A stretch of DNA of 33,171 nt, taken from assembly GCA_027311485.1 (NCBI GenBank), contig DAICYU010000002.1:1-33171 (forward strand). The letters run 5' to 3'. Of the stretch, positions 6,854 to 15,247 are shown piece after piece. Position 1 is the first letter of the stretch, and every line of letters starts with the position of its first letter. Both the position numbers and the translations under genes were made by a program. Below the pieces are notes generated by a model. The model did no database searches and was not told the origin of the DNA. It was given only the letters and a program-made list of their open reading frames with translations. This stretch comes from Acetobacteraceae bacterium (lineage in GTDB: Bacteria; Pseudomonadota; Alphaproteobacteria; Acetobacterales; Acetobacteraceae).

Positions 6854-8410
6854 GTGGATACGTACGTTATGGCGGAACCATGCCCGGGCCAGCCCCGTCA
6901 GGCCGCGACGATGTCCGCCAGGGGCACCCGCGCCGATCCGGTTCCGGTCATCGCCGGCTGCCTGGCATTCGCCCTCGTGCTGTTCCTGCCGCCAATCCTG
7001 AACGACGGCGATACACTCTGGCAGATCAGCACCGGCGCCTGGATCCTGGATCATCGCGCGATCCCGGTCACCGATCCGTTCTCCTTCACCGCGGGGCATG
7101 TACGCTGGTTCGCGCATGAGTGGCTCGCTGAAACCCTGATGGCGCTGGCATTCCGCGCGGGCGGCATGCCGGGCGTCATGGTGCTGACCGCTGCGGCGGT
7201 CGGCGCGACAACGGGCCTACTGCTGCGCCATTTGCGGCAGTTCCTGCCAGGGCCTTATGCCCTGGCCGCGCTGGCGGTCGCGCTGTGCAATGCGGCCCCC
7301 TCCATGCTCGCCCGCCCGCATCTGCTGGCCTGGCCCTGCCTGGTGCTGTGGTGCGGCGGACTGGTGGCCGCACGCGCTAGGCGCACCGCACCTTCCGTCG
7401 CGCTGCTGCCGGTCATGCTGCTGTGGGTCAATCTGCATGGCAGCTTCATGCTGGGGCTGCTGCTGCCGGTCGCCTTCATGATCGAGGCCCTGTGCGACCC
7501 CGGCGTTGACCGCCGCCGCGTCTGCGCCGACTGGGCCGGCTTCATCGCCGCGGCCTGGATGGTGGCGCTGCTCAACCCCGATGGCCTCGCCGGCCTGCTG
7601 TTTCCGGTGCACATGCTGGGGCTGCACAGCCTGGCCTGGATCGGCGAATGGGAACCGGCCGACTTTTCCCACTTTTCGCCGCTGGAGGTAACGCTTCTGG
7701 GCGGTCTCGCGCTGGGCCTTTCAGGCAAGGCGAGGCTGCCGCCGGTCCGGCTGCTGCTGCTGCTGGGCCTGGTTCACGCGGCCCTGGCGCATGGGCGCAA
7801 CGAACAGCTTCTGGGTCTGGTCGGCGTGCTGGTCCTGGCGGAACCGCTGGGCGCCAGCCTTGCCCGTGATACGGCCCATGATGGGGCGTCCAGCGGGATG
7901 CCCACTGCAACACATGCTGGGACGCCTATGTCCAGCCGCACCGCCTGGCGCCGCCGGTCCGCCGCGATGCTGATCGCGCTGGCGGCCCTGACGCTGCGCA
8001 TGGCCGTGCCGTTGAGCCCCGCACGCACCGGCGCGACCTTCGCCGCCATGCTCACTTCCGTTCCCGCTTCCCTGCGGGACCGGCCTGTCCTGAACGCGTA
8101 TGGCCTTGGCGGGCTGCTGATCTTCAACGGTGTCCGCCCGTTCGTCGACAGCAGGGCCGATCTGTATGGCGATGCCTTCCTGGCCCGCTATCGTCGTATC
8201 ACGGCGCCCGATCGCGCTGAGCTGGCGCGCACCCTGTCGGCCTATGACATCGCCTGGACGATCTTCCCGTCAGGTCATGCGGTCGTTGCCGCCATGGATC
8301 AACAGCCCGGATGGAAGCGGCTGGTCGATGCGAACGGCATCGTCATCCACGTGCGGCAGGACTGGGGGCGGCAGGACAGGCTACCCGGCACTGCCGCACC
8401 GCCACCATGA
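6854..8410 (+). CDS. GT-C-like polytopic membrane protein
   Basis: This 518-aa protein has an early acidic motif NDGDTLWQIS (residues 50-59) followed by TDPFSF and HEWLAE in the first periplasmic loop, then many hydrophobic segments and a soluble C-terminal domain. An acidic Asp-rich first loop after TM1 is typical of GT-C glycosyltransferases (PMT/RgtA-like), which move a sugar from a polyprenyl-phosphate donor. The acceptor is unknown. The GTG start is supported by AAGAGG with six-base spacing. It is divergent from the DUF6311-like gene and convergent with the methyltransferase. Confidence 0.72.
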   Translation: MDTYVMAEPCPGQPRQAATMSARGTRADPVPVIAGCLAFALVLFLPPILNDGDTLWQISTGAWILDHRAIPVTDPFSFTAGHVRWFAHEWLAETLMALAFRAGGMPGVMVLTAAAVGATTGLLLRHLRQFLPGPYALAALAVALCNAAPSMLARPHLLAWPCLVLWCGGLVAARARRTAPSVALLPVMLLWVNLHGSFMLGLLLPVAFMIEALCDPGVDRRRVCADWAGFIAAAWMVALLNPDGLAGLLFPVHMLGLHSLAWIGEWEPADFSHFSPLEVTLLGGLALGLSGKARLPPVRLLLLLGLVHAALAHGRNEQLLGLVGVLVLAEPLGASLARDTAHDGASSGMPTATHAGTPMSSRTAWRRRSAAMLIALAALTLRMAVPLSPARTGATFAAMLTSVPASLRDRPVLNAYGLGGLLIFNGVRPFVDSRADLYGDAFLARYRRITAPDRAELARTLSAYDIAWTIFPSGHAVVAAMDQQPGWKRLVDANGIVIHVRQDWGRQDRLPGTAAPPP

Positions 8411-8412
8411 CC

Positions 8413-8433
8413 GGGCTCGGCGGCAGCCGGCCC
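8413..8433. terminator. GC-rich hairpin between convergent genes
   Basis: GGGCTCGGC and GCCGGCCC pair around a GGCA loop with one bulged T. The hairpin sits in the 33-bp gap between the convergent GT-C-like and methyltransferase genes. There is no T-run on either side, so termination is plausible by position only. Confidence 0.3.
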
Positions 8434-8443
8434 GACGCGCGCC

Positions 8444-9154
8444 TTACGGCTTCCGCGCGGCGACAAAGGCCGTAAGGCCGGCGATCCGGTTGGACTGGCA
8501 CCAGGGCAGCTCCATGCGGCAGGCCAGCCAGAGCAGGTTGTTGACCAGCGGCGAATGGGTGCGCATCTGCGAGCGGGCAGGGGCTTTTGATGCCGGCGCG
8601 ACCAACAGGCGCTGCAGCACCGCCAGCGGCAGGACGGTGCCGTAGAAGTAACATCCGGTCGTCACCTCCAGCCCGGCCGCCGCACAGACAGCCTCGATCC
8701 CGGCCAGCGTGTAGCGGCGGTAGTGTTCCAGGAACACGTCATGCTCACTCCATAGCCAGTTGAAGGCGGGAACAGTGATGACGAACCGCGTGCCGGGGGC
8801 CGCCGGCGCGACGTAGGAGGACAGCAACGCGGCGTCATCCTCCACATGCTCCAATACATCCATCAGCAGCACCAGGTCGGCGATGGCGGAGGAGGTCGCA
8901 CGGCGGAAACGGATCGGCTTGCCAGAAATGGTTTCATCTGTATCGGCCAGGTATCCGGGATCGACGCAGGTCGCCGACCGGCAGTCCGTGTGCAGCAGCA
9001 ACTGCCGCGCGAAAAAGCCGCTGCCGGCGCCAACGTCGAGAATCCGGTTCGCCGGCTTGTCCGCAACCAGTTTCAGCAATGTGGCGAGCTTGGCCCTGTA
9101 GTACCAATGCCCATCGGCCGCATCCCCAAGAAGCGTCGCCTCCTTCAGGTCCAT
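8444..9154 (-). CDS. class I SAM-dependent methyltransferase
   Basis: This 236-aa cytosolic protein has the SAM-binding motif I LDVGAGSGFF (about residues 39-48) and the later acidic motif VLLMDVLEHVEDD. The N-terminus MDLKEATLLGD...HWYYRAK resembles methyltransferases found in polysaccharide and glycolipid clusters, so I use the ATG at 9154 rather than the track's 9205. No strong ribosome-binding site is visible at either. The C-terminal WLACRMELPW segment is moderately hydrophobic and may touch the membrane. The substrate is unknown. Context favours a sugar or a lipid-linked intermediate. Confidence 0.85.
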   Translation of the reverse strand: MDLKEATLLGDAADGHWYYRAKLATLLKLVADKPANRILDVGAGSGFFARQLLLHTDCRSATCVDPGYLADTDETISGKPIRFRRATSSAIADLVLLMDVLEHVEDDAALLSSYVAPAAPGTRFVITVPAFNWLWSEHDVFLEHYRRYTLAGIEAVCAAAGLEVTTGCYFYGTVLPLAVLQRLLVAPASKAPARSQMRTHSPLVNNLLWLACRMELPWCQSNRIAGLTAFVAARKP

Positions 9155-9415
9155 GCGGCACCCGTCGATACCGCCCGCCGCCGCTCGATCCAGCACACAC
9201 CCCATGCATTCCGGCCACGCGCACGCTCGGCCGGACCTTTATTCTTCCTGTTGTGGACTGCCATTTTTTGGATTCCGGTAAAACAACGCATGGCGCGTTG
9301 TTGTTATGCCGGGATGTTATCCAACAAGGTGATGGGGTATAATAAAAAACCGTAATAGTTATTGTATTATCACGATGGATTGAAACGGCGGATTGAGTTC
9401 CACCCGGCCCGGCCA

Positions 9416-9856
9416 TCAGCCGCTGAAGGCGGCCTGGTACAGGCAGACGGCCGCCGCACCGGCGCCTGCAAAAAACGCGAAGATCAGGGAGGCTACGACG
9501 GCAATAAGATCAACGATCGAATTCAGGAACGGATTGCCTTCCACGCCGAGGAAGGTCCCCAGCAGACTTGCCAGCCAGGAAATATCGCTGAAGGCCAGAG
9601 TGAAAGCGGTGTAGGAAACCTCCTGATACGGCACGTGCATTGTCAAGGCGGAATGGCCGCCGTAAAGCATCGATAACACCATGGCTATGGCGCCCGGGGC
9701 GCCAAGTGCGAAGCCGGCACCGCGCTGAATTCCGAACCCGAAACCGGCTGCCTGGCGGCGTTTTTTCCGGGTGACAATGGGCGCAGGCTCGTCGGAGCCA
9801 TAATGGCCGCCGTAACGCGCGTCATTGTAGGTTCTTTTATCAAGCCGGAGGTTCAT
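9416..9856 (-). CDS. unknown small membrane protein (146 aa)
   Basis: Not recognised. It has a basic, Tyr/Asn-rich cytosolic N-terminus (MNLRLDKRTYNDARYGG..., then RKKRR) and about three hydrophobic segments at roughly 50-66, 88-107 and 115-141. A start at 9856 is preferred to the track's 10006 because AGGA lies upstream at about ten-base spacing and the extra 50 residues look non-coding. Its own AT-rich leader and position between glycan genes suggest an accessory membrane component of the same system, but nothing in the sequence defines its role. Confidence 0.6.
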   Translation of the reverse strand: MNLRLDKRTYNDARYGGHYGSDEPAPIVTRKKRRQAAGFGFGIQRGAGFALGAPGAIAMVLSMLYGGHSALTMHVPYQEVSYTAFTLAFSDISWLASLLGTFLGVEGNPFLNSIVDLIAVVASLIFAFFAGAGAAAVCLYQAAFSG

Positions 9857-10299
9857 TGCGGGCTGTTCCTGGCAAAACCATGATCTGGCGCGCCGCCTCG
9901 GCATGGGCAGGCGGACAATGCAGTCGTCGGATCGTCCTTTCTGACGGGACATGTCTCTATTACTATAAGATCCGGCCCGCCAGACCGTCAAAAGAACGCG
10001 AGACAAACGCCGTATTCATCACGTGATAATACAAAGCAATATAACGCGTTTTTGTACGCAGGGCATTCACTGAAATGTTGCGCTTCATACAAATCAGTTA
10101 TTATGACGTTTTCGCATCATAAACCCGTACGCTTATCGCCTGCGATCATGTCGATGTGATGTCGATTGCCGCGTAGAGGCCCGGGAATACAGGCCTTCAT
10201 CCAGGGCTTTTCGCAGCTTGGGCTGCCGAGCATGGATGGCGGATCAGGGACTGCCATGACTCCGAGAGATCATTACATATCATCAGGAACGCCCGCACC
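9857..10299. other. 443-bp divergent intergenic region with an operator-like palindrome
   Basis: It lies between the unknown membrane protein and the GT87-like gene. AT-rich patches at 10005-10060 and 10085-10115 probably carry the two promoters. ATCACGTGAT at 10018-10027 is a perfect palindrome, framed by GTATT and AATAC with one extra base on the left. This gives a near-perfect inverted repeat over 10012-10032, a good operator candidate. No gene was seen. Confidence 0.5.
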
Positions 10300-11568
10300 A
10301 TGATCCAGCCCAACCGGACATATTTTCGCTGGATAAGCGCCCCGCTTTTCCTGTCGCACGCCGCCTGGCTGAACCGCGGCCGCATCATCGGGTGGGGCGG
10401 CGTGCTGCTGATGCTTCAGGTCCTGTTCCTCGGCTTTCTCGTGCTGTGGTACCATGATGTATTCGGTCCGGTAAATCCGCCGGTCGCCAGCGATTTCGTC
10501 AGCTTCTATGCGGCCGGCAAGCTTGCCCTGGCTGGCACGCCGGCGCTGGCCTACGACCAGGCCGCGCATGCCGCCGCCGAAATCGCGGTGTCCGGGCCGG
10601 GCATTCTGTACCAGTTCTTTTTCTATCCGCCGGTTTATTTGCTGTTGTGCGCGCCCCTGGCGCTGCTGCCGTACCTCGTCGCGTTCGTGGTGTTCCAGGC
10701 GGCGACGCTGGCCGGCTGGCTGCTGCTGATGCACCGCATCCTGCGGGAACGTGGCTGGACCTGGTGCATCCCCGTGCTGGCCTATCCGGCTGTGTTCTGG
10801 ACGTTGGGGCAGGGGCAGAATTCCTTCCTGACCGCGACATTGCTCGGCGCGATGACGCTGCTGATCGACGAGCGGCCGGTGCTGGCCGGCATGCTGGTGG
10901 GCATGGTCTGCTACAAGCCGCATCTGGCGCTGCTGGTGCCGGTCGCGCTGGCCGCGAGCGGCCGTTGGCGGGCGTTCGCCGCCGCCGCGGTGACTGTGAC
11001 GGTCCTGGTGGGCCTGTCGGCCGTGCTGTTCGGCACCGAAACCTGGCATGCCTATCTGGAGGCGTTTTCCGGATCGCAGTCGGTTTACGAAACCGGCCGG
11101 ATCGACTTCAACGCCTTCGTGACACCGTACGGCGCGGTGCGCGTCCTGGGCTACGGGGCAGGGGCGGCGCAGGCGATGCAGGCCCTTGTCACCGTGTTGA
11201 CGGCCATCACGGTCGGCTGGATCTGGCGCCGCGATCCGGGTCCGGCGGAGCGCTCCGCCGCGCTGATCGCCGGCATCCTGCTGAGCGTTCCGCTGGCCCT
11301 GGTTTACGACCTGCTGCTGCTGACCGTGGCAATTGCCTGGCTGGTCCGCGCCGGACGTGCCGCTGGCTTCCTGCCCTGGGAGAAGTTTGCGCTGTTCTGC
11401 TGCTATGTGGTCCCGCTGGTATCACGCCATCTGGGGCGGGAGGCGCATATTCCGGTTGCACCATTGGCCTGTGCCGCCCTGCTGATGTTCTGCCTGGTGC
11501 GCACCCTGCGGAAGGTACCGCGGCGCACGCCGGCCAGTGGGCTGCTGCCCCAATATTCCCGGGCATGA
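10300..11568 (+). CDS. GT87-like (DUF2029) polyprenyl-phosphate mannosyltransferase homologue
   Basis: This 422-aa protein has about ten hydrophobic segments. The GT87/DUF2029 layout is visible: an acidic loop after TM1 (ASDFVSFYAAGKLAL, Asp65 the likely catalytic residue), then FFYPPVYLLL, LGQGQNSFLT and CYKPHLALLVP. Family members transfer mannose or arabinose from polyprenyl-phosphate donors to lipid-linked or surface glycans on the periplasmic face. AGGA lies about 11 bases before the ATG, a weak site. The exact sugar and acceptor cannot be deduced. It stands alone on the plus strand, followed by about 350 non-coding bases. Confidence 0.85.
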   Translation: MIQPNRTYFRWISAPLFLSHAAWLNRGRIIGWGGVLLMLQVLFLGFLVLWYHDVFGPVNPPVASDFVSFYAAGKLALAGTPALAYDQAAHAAAEIAVSGPGILYQFFFYPPVYLLLCAPLALLPYLVAFVVFQAATLAGWLLLMHRILRERGWTWCIPVLAYPAVFWTLGQGQNSFLTATLLGAMTLLIDERPVLAGMLVGMVCYKPHLALLVPVALAASGRWRAFAAAAVTVTVLVGLSAVLFGTETWHAYLEAFSGSQSVYETGRIDFNAFVTPYGAVRVLGYGAGAAQAMQALVTVLTAITVGWIWRRDPGPAERSAALIAGILLSVPLALVYDLLLLTVAIAWLVRAGRAAGFLPWEKFALFCCYVVPLVSRHLGREAHIPVAPLACAALLMFCLVRTLRKVPRRTPASGLLPQYSRA

Positions 11569-11919
11569 TATGGGATTGAACACAATCCTGCCGCCACAGT
11601 GACGTTTCGGCGCATCATTGGCCAAGGCCAGACCAATTAAAGGCACCAGTCACGCGCCCGTCTGCTGCCGGGACCGCGCTTCACCCGGGTGGGCTGCTCA
11701 GCCGCCGGGGGCCCGGTCCAGAGCGCTTTCGGTTTGACCGTAGACGGTCAGTCTTCGGGCGGTTGGCATGATCGCATGATTGACGCCCCGTCGGCATTCC
11801 GCCTGGGCCTGTATGATATTATATCGATATGGTTCTGGTCATGAATGGCCATTGTGCCGGAAATCTTCGGCTGATCGCGCGATTCAGACCTGCGGCGATT
11901 CGCCTTCGGTCATCGCGCT
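11569..11919. other. 351-bp convergent intergenic region
   Basis: It lies between the convergent GT87-like and TPR lipoprotein genes. ORFs crossing it (11819-12163, 11910-12116) are shadows of the lipoprotein gene. It contains a palindrome-bearing element at 11736-11787 that resembles the right end of the window. Otherwise nothing is recognised. Confidence 0.5.
11736..11787. repeat. intergenic repeat-like element (copy A)
   Basis: GACCGT-AG-ACGGTC (11736-11749) is a palindrome followed at once by AGTCTT and, after a gap, ATCGCATGATTGACGCC (11771-11787). The same order (palindrome, AGTCTT, ATCGCATGATTCACGCC) occurs at 33068-33134, with 16 of 17 bases matching in the last block. Confidence 0.4.
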
Positions 11920-12993
11920 CTAACCGGATGCCGCGCTGCTCTGCAGCCGAGCGGTGTGGGCTTGCGCGGGTAGTTTGCCCTGCTTGATGGTTTCCGCGTC
12001 GAGCGGCACATCGCGAATAACTTCGCCAGGCCGACCCAGCGGGGCGGATGTCGTGCCATCCACGATAATTTCCGTAAGCCCGGCATTCCCGGTGGAGAAC
12101 AACAATCCTGGTGCATTCGGCACGGCCCAGGTTTCGCCGGGATGCAGCTCGCGGCTCAGCCATGTCTGGCCGCTCTGGTTGCGCACGCGCATCCAGACCG
12201 TGTCGCGCGCGCGCAGCACGATGCGGTGCTCGCCCGTATTCCAGGCCGCTTGCGTGGCGGCAACCTGCACCCGCGGGGCAGTCGCCGACGTGGTCGCCAG
12301 CTTCGGCGATGACGGCACGTTTGCCTGCGCCGCGAGCCGCCGATCCTCGCCCTTCACCCGCCTGCGGGCGATCGTAAGCGCGGCCTCGACCTGCGGGGAA
12401 TCACCGGTATGCGCCAGGTCTTCCAGCATCGGCAGCGCCGCATCGGCGCCGCCGTTCAGCAGCAGCGCCAGGGCCAGGTTGCTGCGGGCGGGCACGTCCT
12501 GCGGGCGCAGCGCGAGCGCCTTGCGGAACGCCTCGGTCGCGTCTGTCAGGTCACCCTGTTCAGCCAGTACGACGCCCCTGCCGTTCAGCGCTTCCGGGCT
12601 GTTGGGATGTTGTTCGGCAATCTTCTGGTAGATGTCCAGGGCGTCGGCGAGGCGGCCTGCCCGGACGGCCAGGCGCCCCACTTCAAGCCCCATGGCCATG
12701 TCGTTGGGGTGCAGGGCGAAGGCCAGCTTCGCCTCGGTGATGCCTTCATCAACCTGTCCGGCCGCGACCAGCCCGCTGGCATGGGTCAACGGATCGGTCG
12801 CCGGGGCTGACTGGCCGGCGTCCTGGCCGCCTGCCGTGGCGCCGCCGCCCTGCATCGCCTGGGCAAGCTGGGCGCGGACGTTGTCGGTGATCAGCGGTGT
12901 GCCGGAGGAGGATGCACAGCCCGCCAGGGCAACCACCAGGGCAACCGACATGATCTGCAACGGATATGTACGGGAATCCTGGCCCCTGGACAT
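11920..12993 (-). CDS. TadD-like TPR lipoprotein fused to a RodZ-type C-terminal domain
   Basis: This 357-aa protein starts with a lipoprotein signal peptide and lipobox LAGC (Cys26). About residues 68-200 form TPR repeats (NSPEALNGRGVVLAEQGDLTDATEAFRKALALRP is a canonical-style unit), as in TadD/PilF pilotins that help assemble the secretin. Residues about 256-333 match the RodZ C-terminal domain (DUF4115): IVLRARDTVWMRV, then LHPGETWAVP, LLFSTGNAG and IIVDG. The ATG at 12993 has AGGA about six to seven bases upstream, and the track's TTG start is less likely. The Tad operon here has no other TadD, so this gene probably supplies it. The RodZ-like domain is an unusual addition. Confidence 0.87.
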   Translation of the reverse strand: MSRGQDSRTYPLQIMSVALVVALAGCASSSGTPLITDNVRAQLAQAMQGGGATAGGQDAGQSAPATDPLTHASGLVAAGQVDEGITEAKLAFALHPNDMAMGLEVGRLAVRAGRLADALDIYQKIAEQHPNSPEALNGRGVVLAEQGDLTDATEAFRKALALRPQDVPARSNLALALLLNGGADAALPMLEDLAHTGDSPQVEAALTIARRRVKGEDRRLAAQANVPSSPKLATTSATAPRVQVAATQAAWNTGEHRIVLRARDTVWMRVRNQSGQTWLSRELHPGETWAVPNAPGLLFSTGNAGLTEIIVDGTTSAPLGRPGEVIRDVPLDAETIKQGKLPAQAHTARLQSSAASG

Positions 12994-13449
12994 GGGATAT
13001 CCTGACAAAGTTGGTTACGACAGGACGTATCATTATCACAATAGGAACGGATTCATACAGAATACAGACGGCCTTGCCCGGTCCTCACGATTATTTGGGG
13101 CGACTCTCCCGGGGTGGATGAATGTCCGGCCTGAAACAAGACGGCATCCGACACCAAAATGGACATGCGCCCCTTCCTCTGCCTGAGGACAAAGGATCAT
13201 GCCGTTTCTTCGCAGGCCGGAAATTTCATGGTCAATATTTCGTGTGTATGCGGTGATGAGCCGGCTTTTCTATGCCACGTGGATGACATTGCCGATATGA
13301 TCCGATCTGCGCATGCAGCCCAGGCCGGATGCGATCCTGTCCGTTGTACTGGCGATGAATGCATCGACATTGAATGTACTGGTACCGAACCGTCATGGGC
13401 CGGTCATGCGCATGAATGCACGATGGCTCCTGCGGAAGCCGGCCGGCCG
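12994..13449. other. 456-bp divergent intergenic region
   Basis: It lies between the TPR lipoprotein and the second DUF6311-like gene. AT-rich sequence near 13020-13065 probably holds promoters. The DUF6311 frame stays open back to 13159, but the implied N-terminus is Cys-rich and unlike the paralogue, so I treat it as mostly non-coding. Confidence 0.45.
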
Positions 13450-15192
13450 ATGAGACCGCTTCTCCTGATCACGCGCTTCCTGGAACGGGACCGGAGCCCT
13501 GCATGGCTGGTCACCTGCGGCATGGCGCTGGCGGCAGGCTATGTCTGCGTCACGTTCGGCATGGCGTTCCTTCTGGGCACAGGCCCGTTCTGGGCCAACC
13601 CGCGCGGCCCGTGGCTGATGGACCCCAACGACAGCATCGACAGCGTCGACGTCCTGGTCATGCGGGTGGCCTACCAGGCCTTCGTGCACGCACCCTGGGG
13701 CCTGCCCCTGTTCTACGTGCCGGGCCTGGGTGCGCCGGCGGGCACCAGTGTGGCGTTGCTGGACGTCCTGCCCCTGGTCGCCCTGCCCGGCAAGGCCCTG
13801 ACATGGGTAACCGGGGCATGGTCAACCGGAGCAGGCGCAACCGGGCCGATGCTGAATCCCTACGGCATCTGGGTCGCGGCCTGCTTCATCCTGGCGGCGC
13901 TGTTCGCCGTCCTCCTGCTCATGGCCCTGGGGCAGAAATCCTTGCTGGCGGCCATCGCCGCGAGCCTGCTGGCCATCTCGATGCCCGCCTTGCTCTACCG
14001 CTTCGGCCACATCGCCCTGCTGGGCCAGTTCATCCTGATCGCCGCCCTGTGGCGCTACGTGCGCGACCTGCCTGCGCGCGAGGCAGGGCGCCGCTCGGCC
14101 TGGTGGGTCGGCCTGCTCTGCACGGCGGCCCTGATCCATCCCTACCTGCTCGCCATGGCCGGCGCGATCTATGCCGCGGCGGTGCTGCGCCGCTGTGATG
14201 CCGAGCGCCCGGGCTGGCGCGGTGTGTGGCGGGAGCCTGTGACGATCGCGGGCTGCATTGCGGCCGTGCTGGTGGCTTGCGGCTATGTCGGCAAGGGCAC
14301 CGGCACATCGGCGTCCGCCGACGGCTTCGGCTATTTTTCCATGAACCTGTTGTCGCCGTTCTGGCCACAGCGAAGCGGCCTGTTCCCGGGCTTCCACGAT
14401 CTGCTGGCAGGGCGGGCAGGGCAGTATGAGGGGTTCAACTACCTGGGGGCAGGCGTGCTGCTGCTGGTCGCCGTGGCGGTCGCGGCATCCTGGCGATCCC
14501 TGCCGGACCTGCTGCACCGGCATCTGATTCTGCTTGTTACATTCGTCTATCTGACGTTGTTCGCGGTCTCGAACATTGTCTATGGCGGCACGCACCTGCT
14601 GCTTTACCTGCCGCTGCCCGATGCAGTGCAGTTCCTGGCGGGCATCTTCCGCTCCTCCGGCCGCATGTTCTGGCCCTGCGGCTATGCCATTGCCCTGTTC
14701 AGCCTGGCGCTTGCGCTGCGCCACCTGCCGTTCGGCTGGAAAACGGCGGTCGTGCTGGGCTGTTGTGCGTTGCAGGTGATCGATGCCAATCCGCTGCGCG
14801 CGCGCATGACCCAGCTGGCGCACCGGCAAGCGCCGCTGCAGCTCGATCACGCCGCATGGGCGGCACGGATGCGCCAGGCGGACCAGATCCTTGTAACGCC
14901 GCCCTTTGGCTGTGGCCGGCTTGCCCTGGATGCCGTGCAGTTGGAGCTGCAGCAGGTTGCCATAACCACGGGGCGGCCCATCAACACGGTGTATAATTCC
15001 CGGTTGCGGGATGACTGTGCCGCCAGCGTGCGGGCCGCGATGCAGGGGCCGTGGGATGCGCACACGCTGTACGTGTTCCTGCAGGCGAACGGGATCGAGA
15101 GTACGCCGCCGGACTGGCGCCCGCCCGGGCTGGCCTGCACGCTGTTCGGCCATGGCGTCTGGTGCCTTGGCCGTCAGGACGACGCCGAATAG
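13450..15192 (+). CDS. DUF6311-like polytopic membrane protein (copy 2), GT-C-like
   Basis: About 580 aa with some ten to twelve hydrophobic segments and a soluble C-terminal region. It has an early acidic loop (DPNDSIDSVD) that could supply catalytic Asp residues as in GT-C enzymes. It shares the LL(Y/F)R...GH(I)...LLGQF, HPYL, SMNLLSP...PQRSGLF and QYEGFNYLGAG motifs with copy 1. The C-terminal part has conserved-looking Cys and Trp residues absent from copy 1, so the two probably differ in acceptor. Start choice is uncertain: ATG at 13450 (GGAAG 12 bases upstream), 13423 or the track's 13159. Function is inferred from topology and context only. Confidence 0.75.
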   Translation: MRPLLLITRFLERDRSPAWLVTCGMALAAGYVCVTFGMAFLLGTGPFWANPRGPWLMDPNDSIDSVDVLVMRVAYQAFVHAPWGLPLFYVPGLGAPAGTSVALLDVLPLVALPGKALTWVTGAWSTGAGATGPMLNPYGIWVAACFILAALFAVLLLMALGQKSLLAAIAASLLAISMPALLYRFGHIALLGQFILIAALWRYVRDLPAREAGRRSAWWVGLLCTAALIHPYLLAMAGAIYAAAVLRRCDAERPGWRGVWREPVTIAGCIAAVLVACGYVGKGTGTSASADGFGYFSMNLLSPFWPQRSGLFPGFHDLLAGRAGQYEGFNYLGAGVLLLVAVAVAASWRSLPDLLHRHLILLVTFVYLTLFAVSNIVYGGTHLLLYLPLPDAVQFLAGIFRSSGRMFWPCGYAIALFSLALALRHLPFGWKTAVVLGCCALQVIDANPLRARMTQLAHRQAPLQLDHAAWAARMRQADQILVTPPFGCGRLALDAVQLELQQVAITTGRPINTVYNSRLRDDCAASVRAAMQGPWDAHTLYVFLQANGIESTPPDWRPPGLACTLFGHGVWCLGRQDDAE

Positions 15193-15247
15193 GTCAGGCG
15201 GCCCGAAAACAGGTTCGGCGCAGAACGAGGCCGGCCCGTCGCCCGGG

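Noticed and set aside
13159-13449. N-terminal extension of DUF6311-like copy 2
   Set aside because: It is Cys-rich, lacks a ribosome-binding site and has no counterpart in copy 1. The first membrane segment begins after 13450.
13822-15153. 443-aa minus-strand ORF opposite DUF6311-like copy 2
   Set aside because: The Gln/Arg-rich composition is typical of an antisense frame to a membrane protein. No start signal or motif was found.
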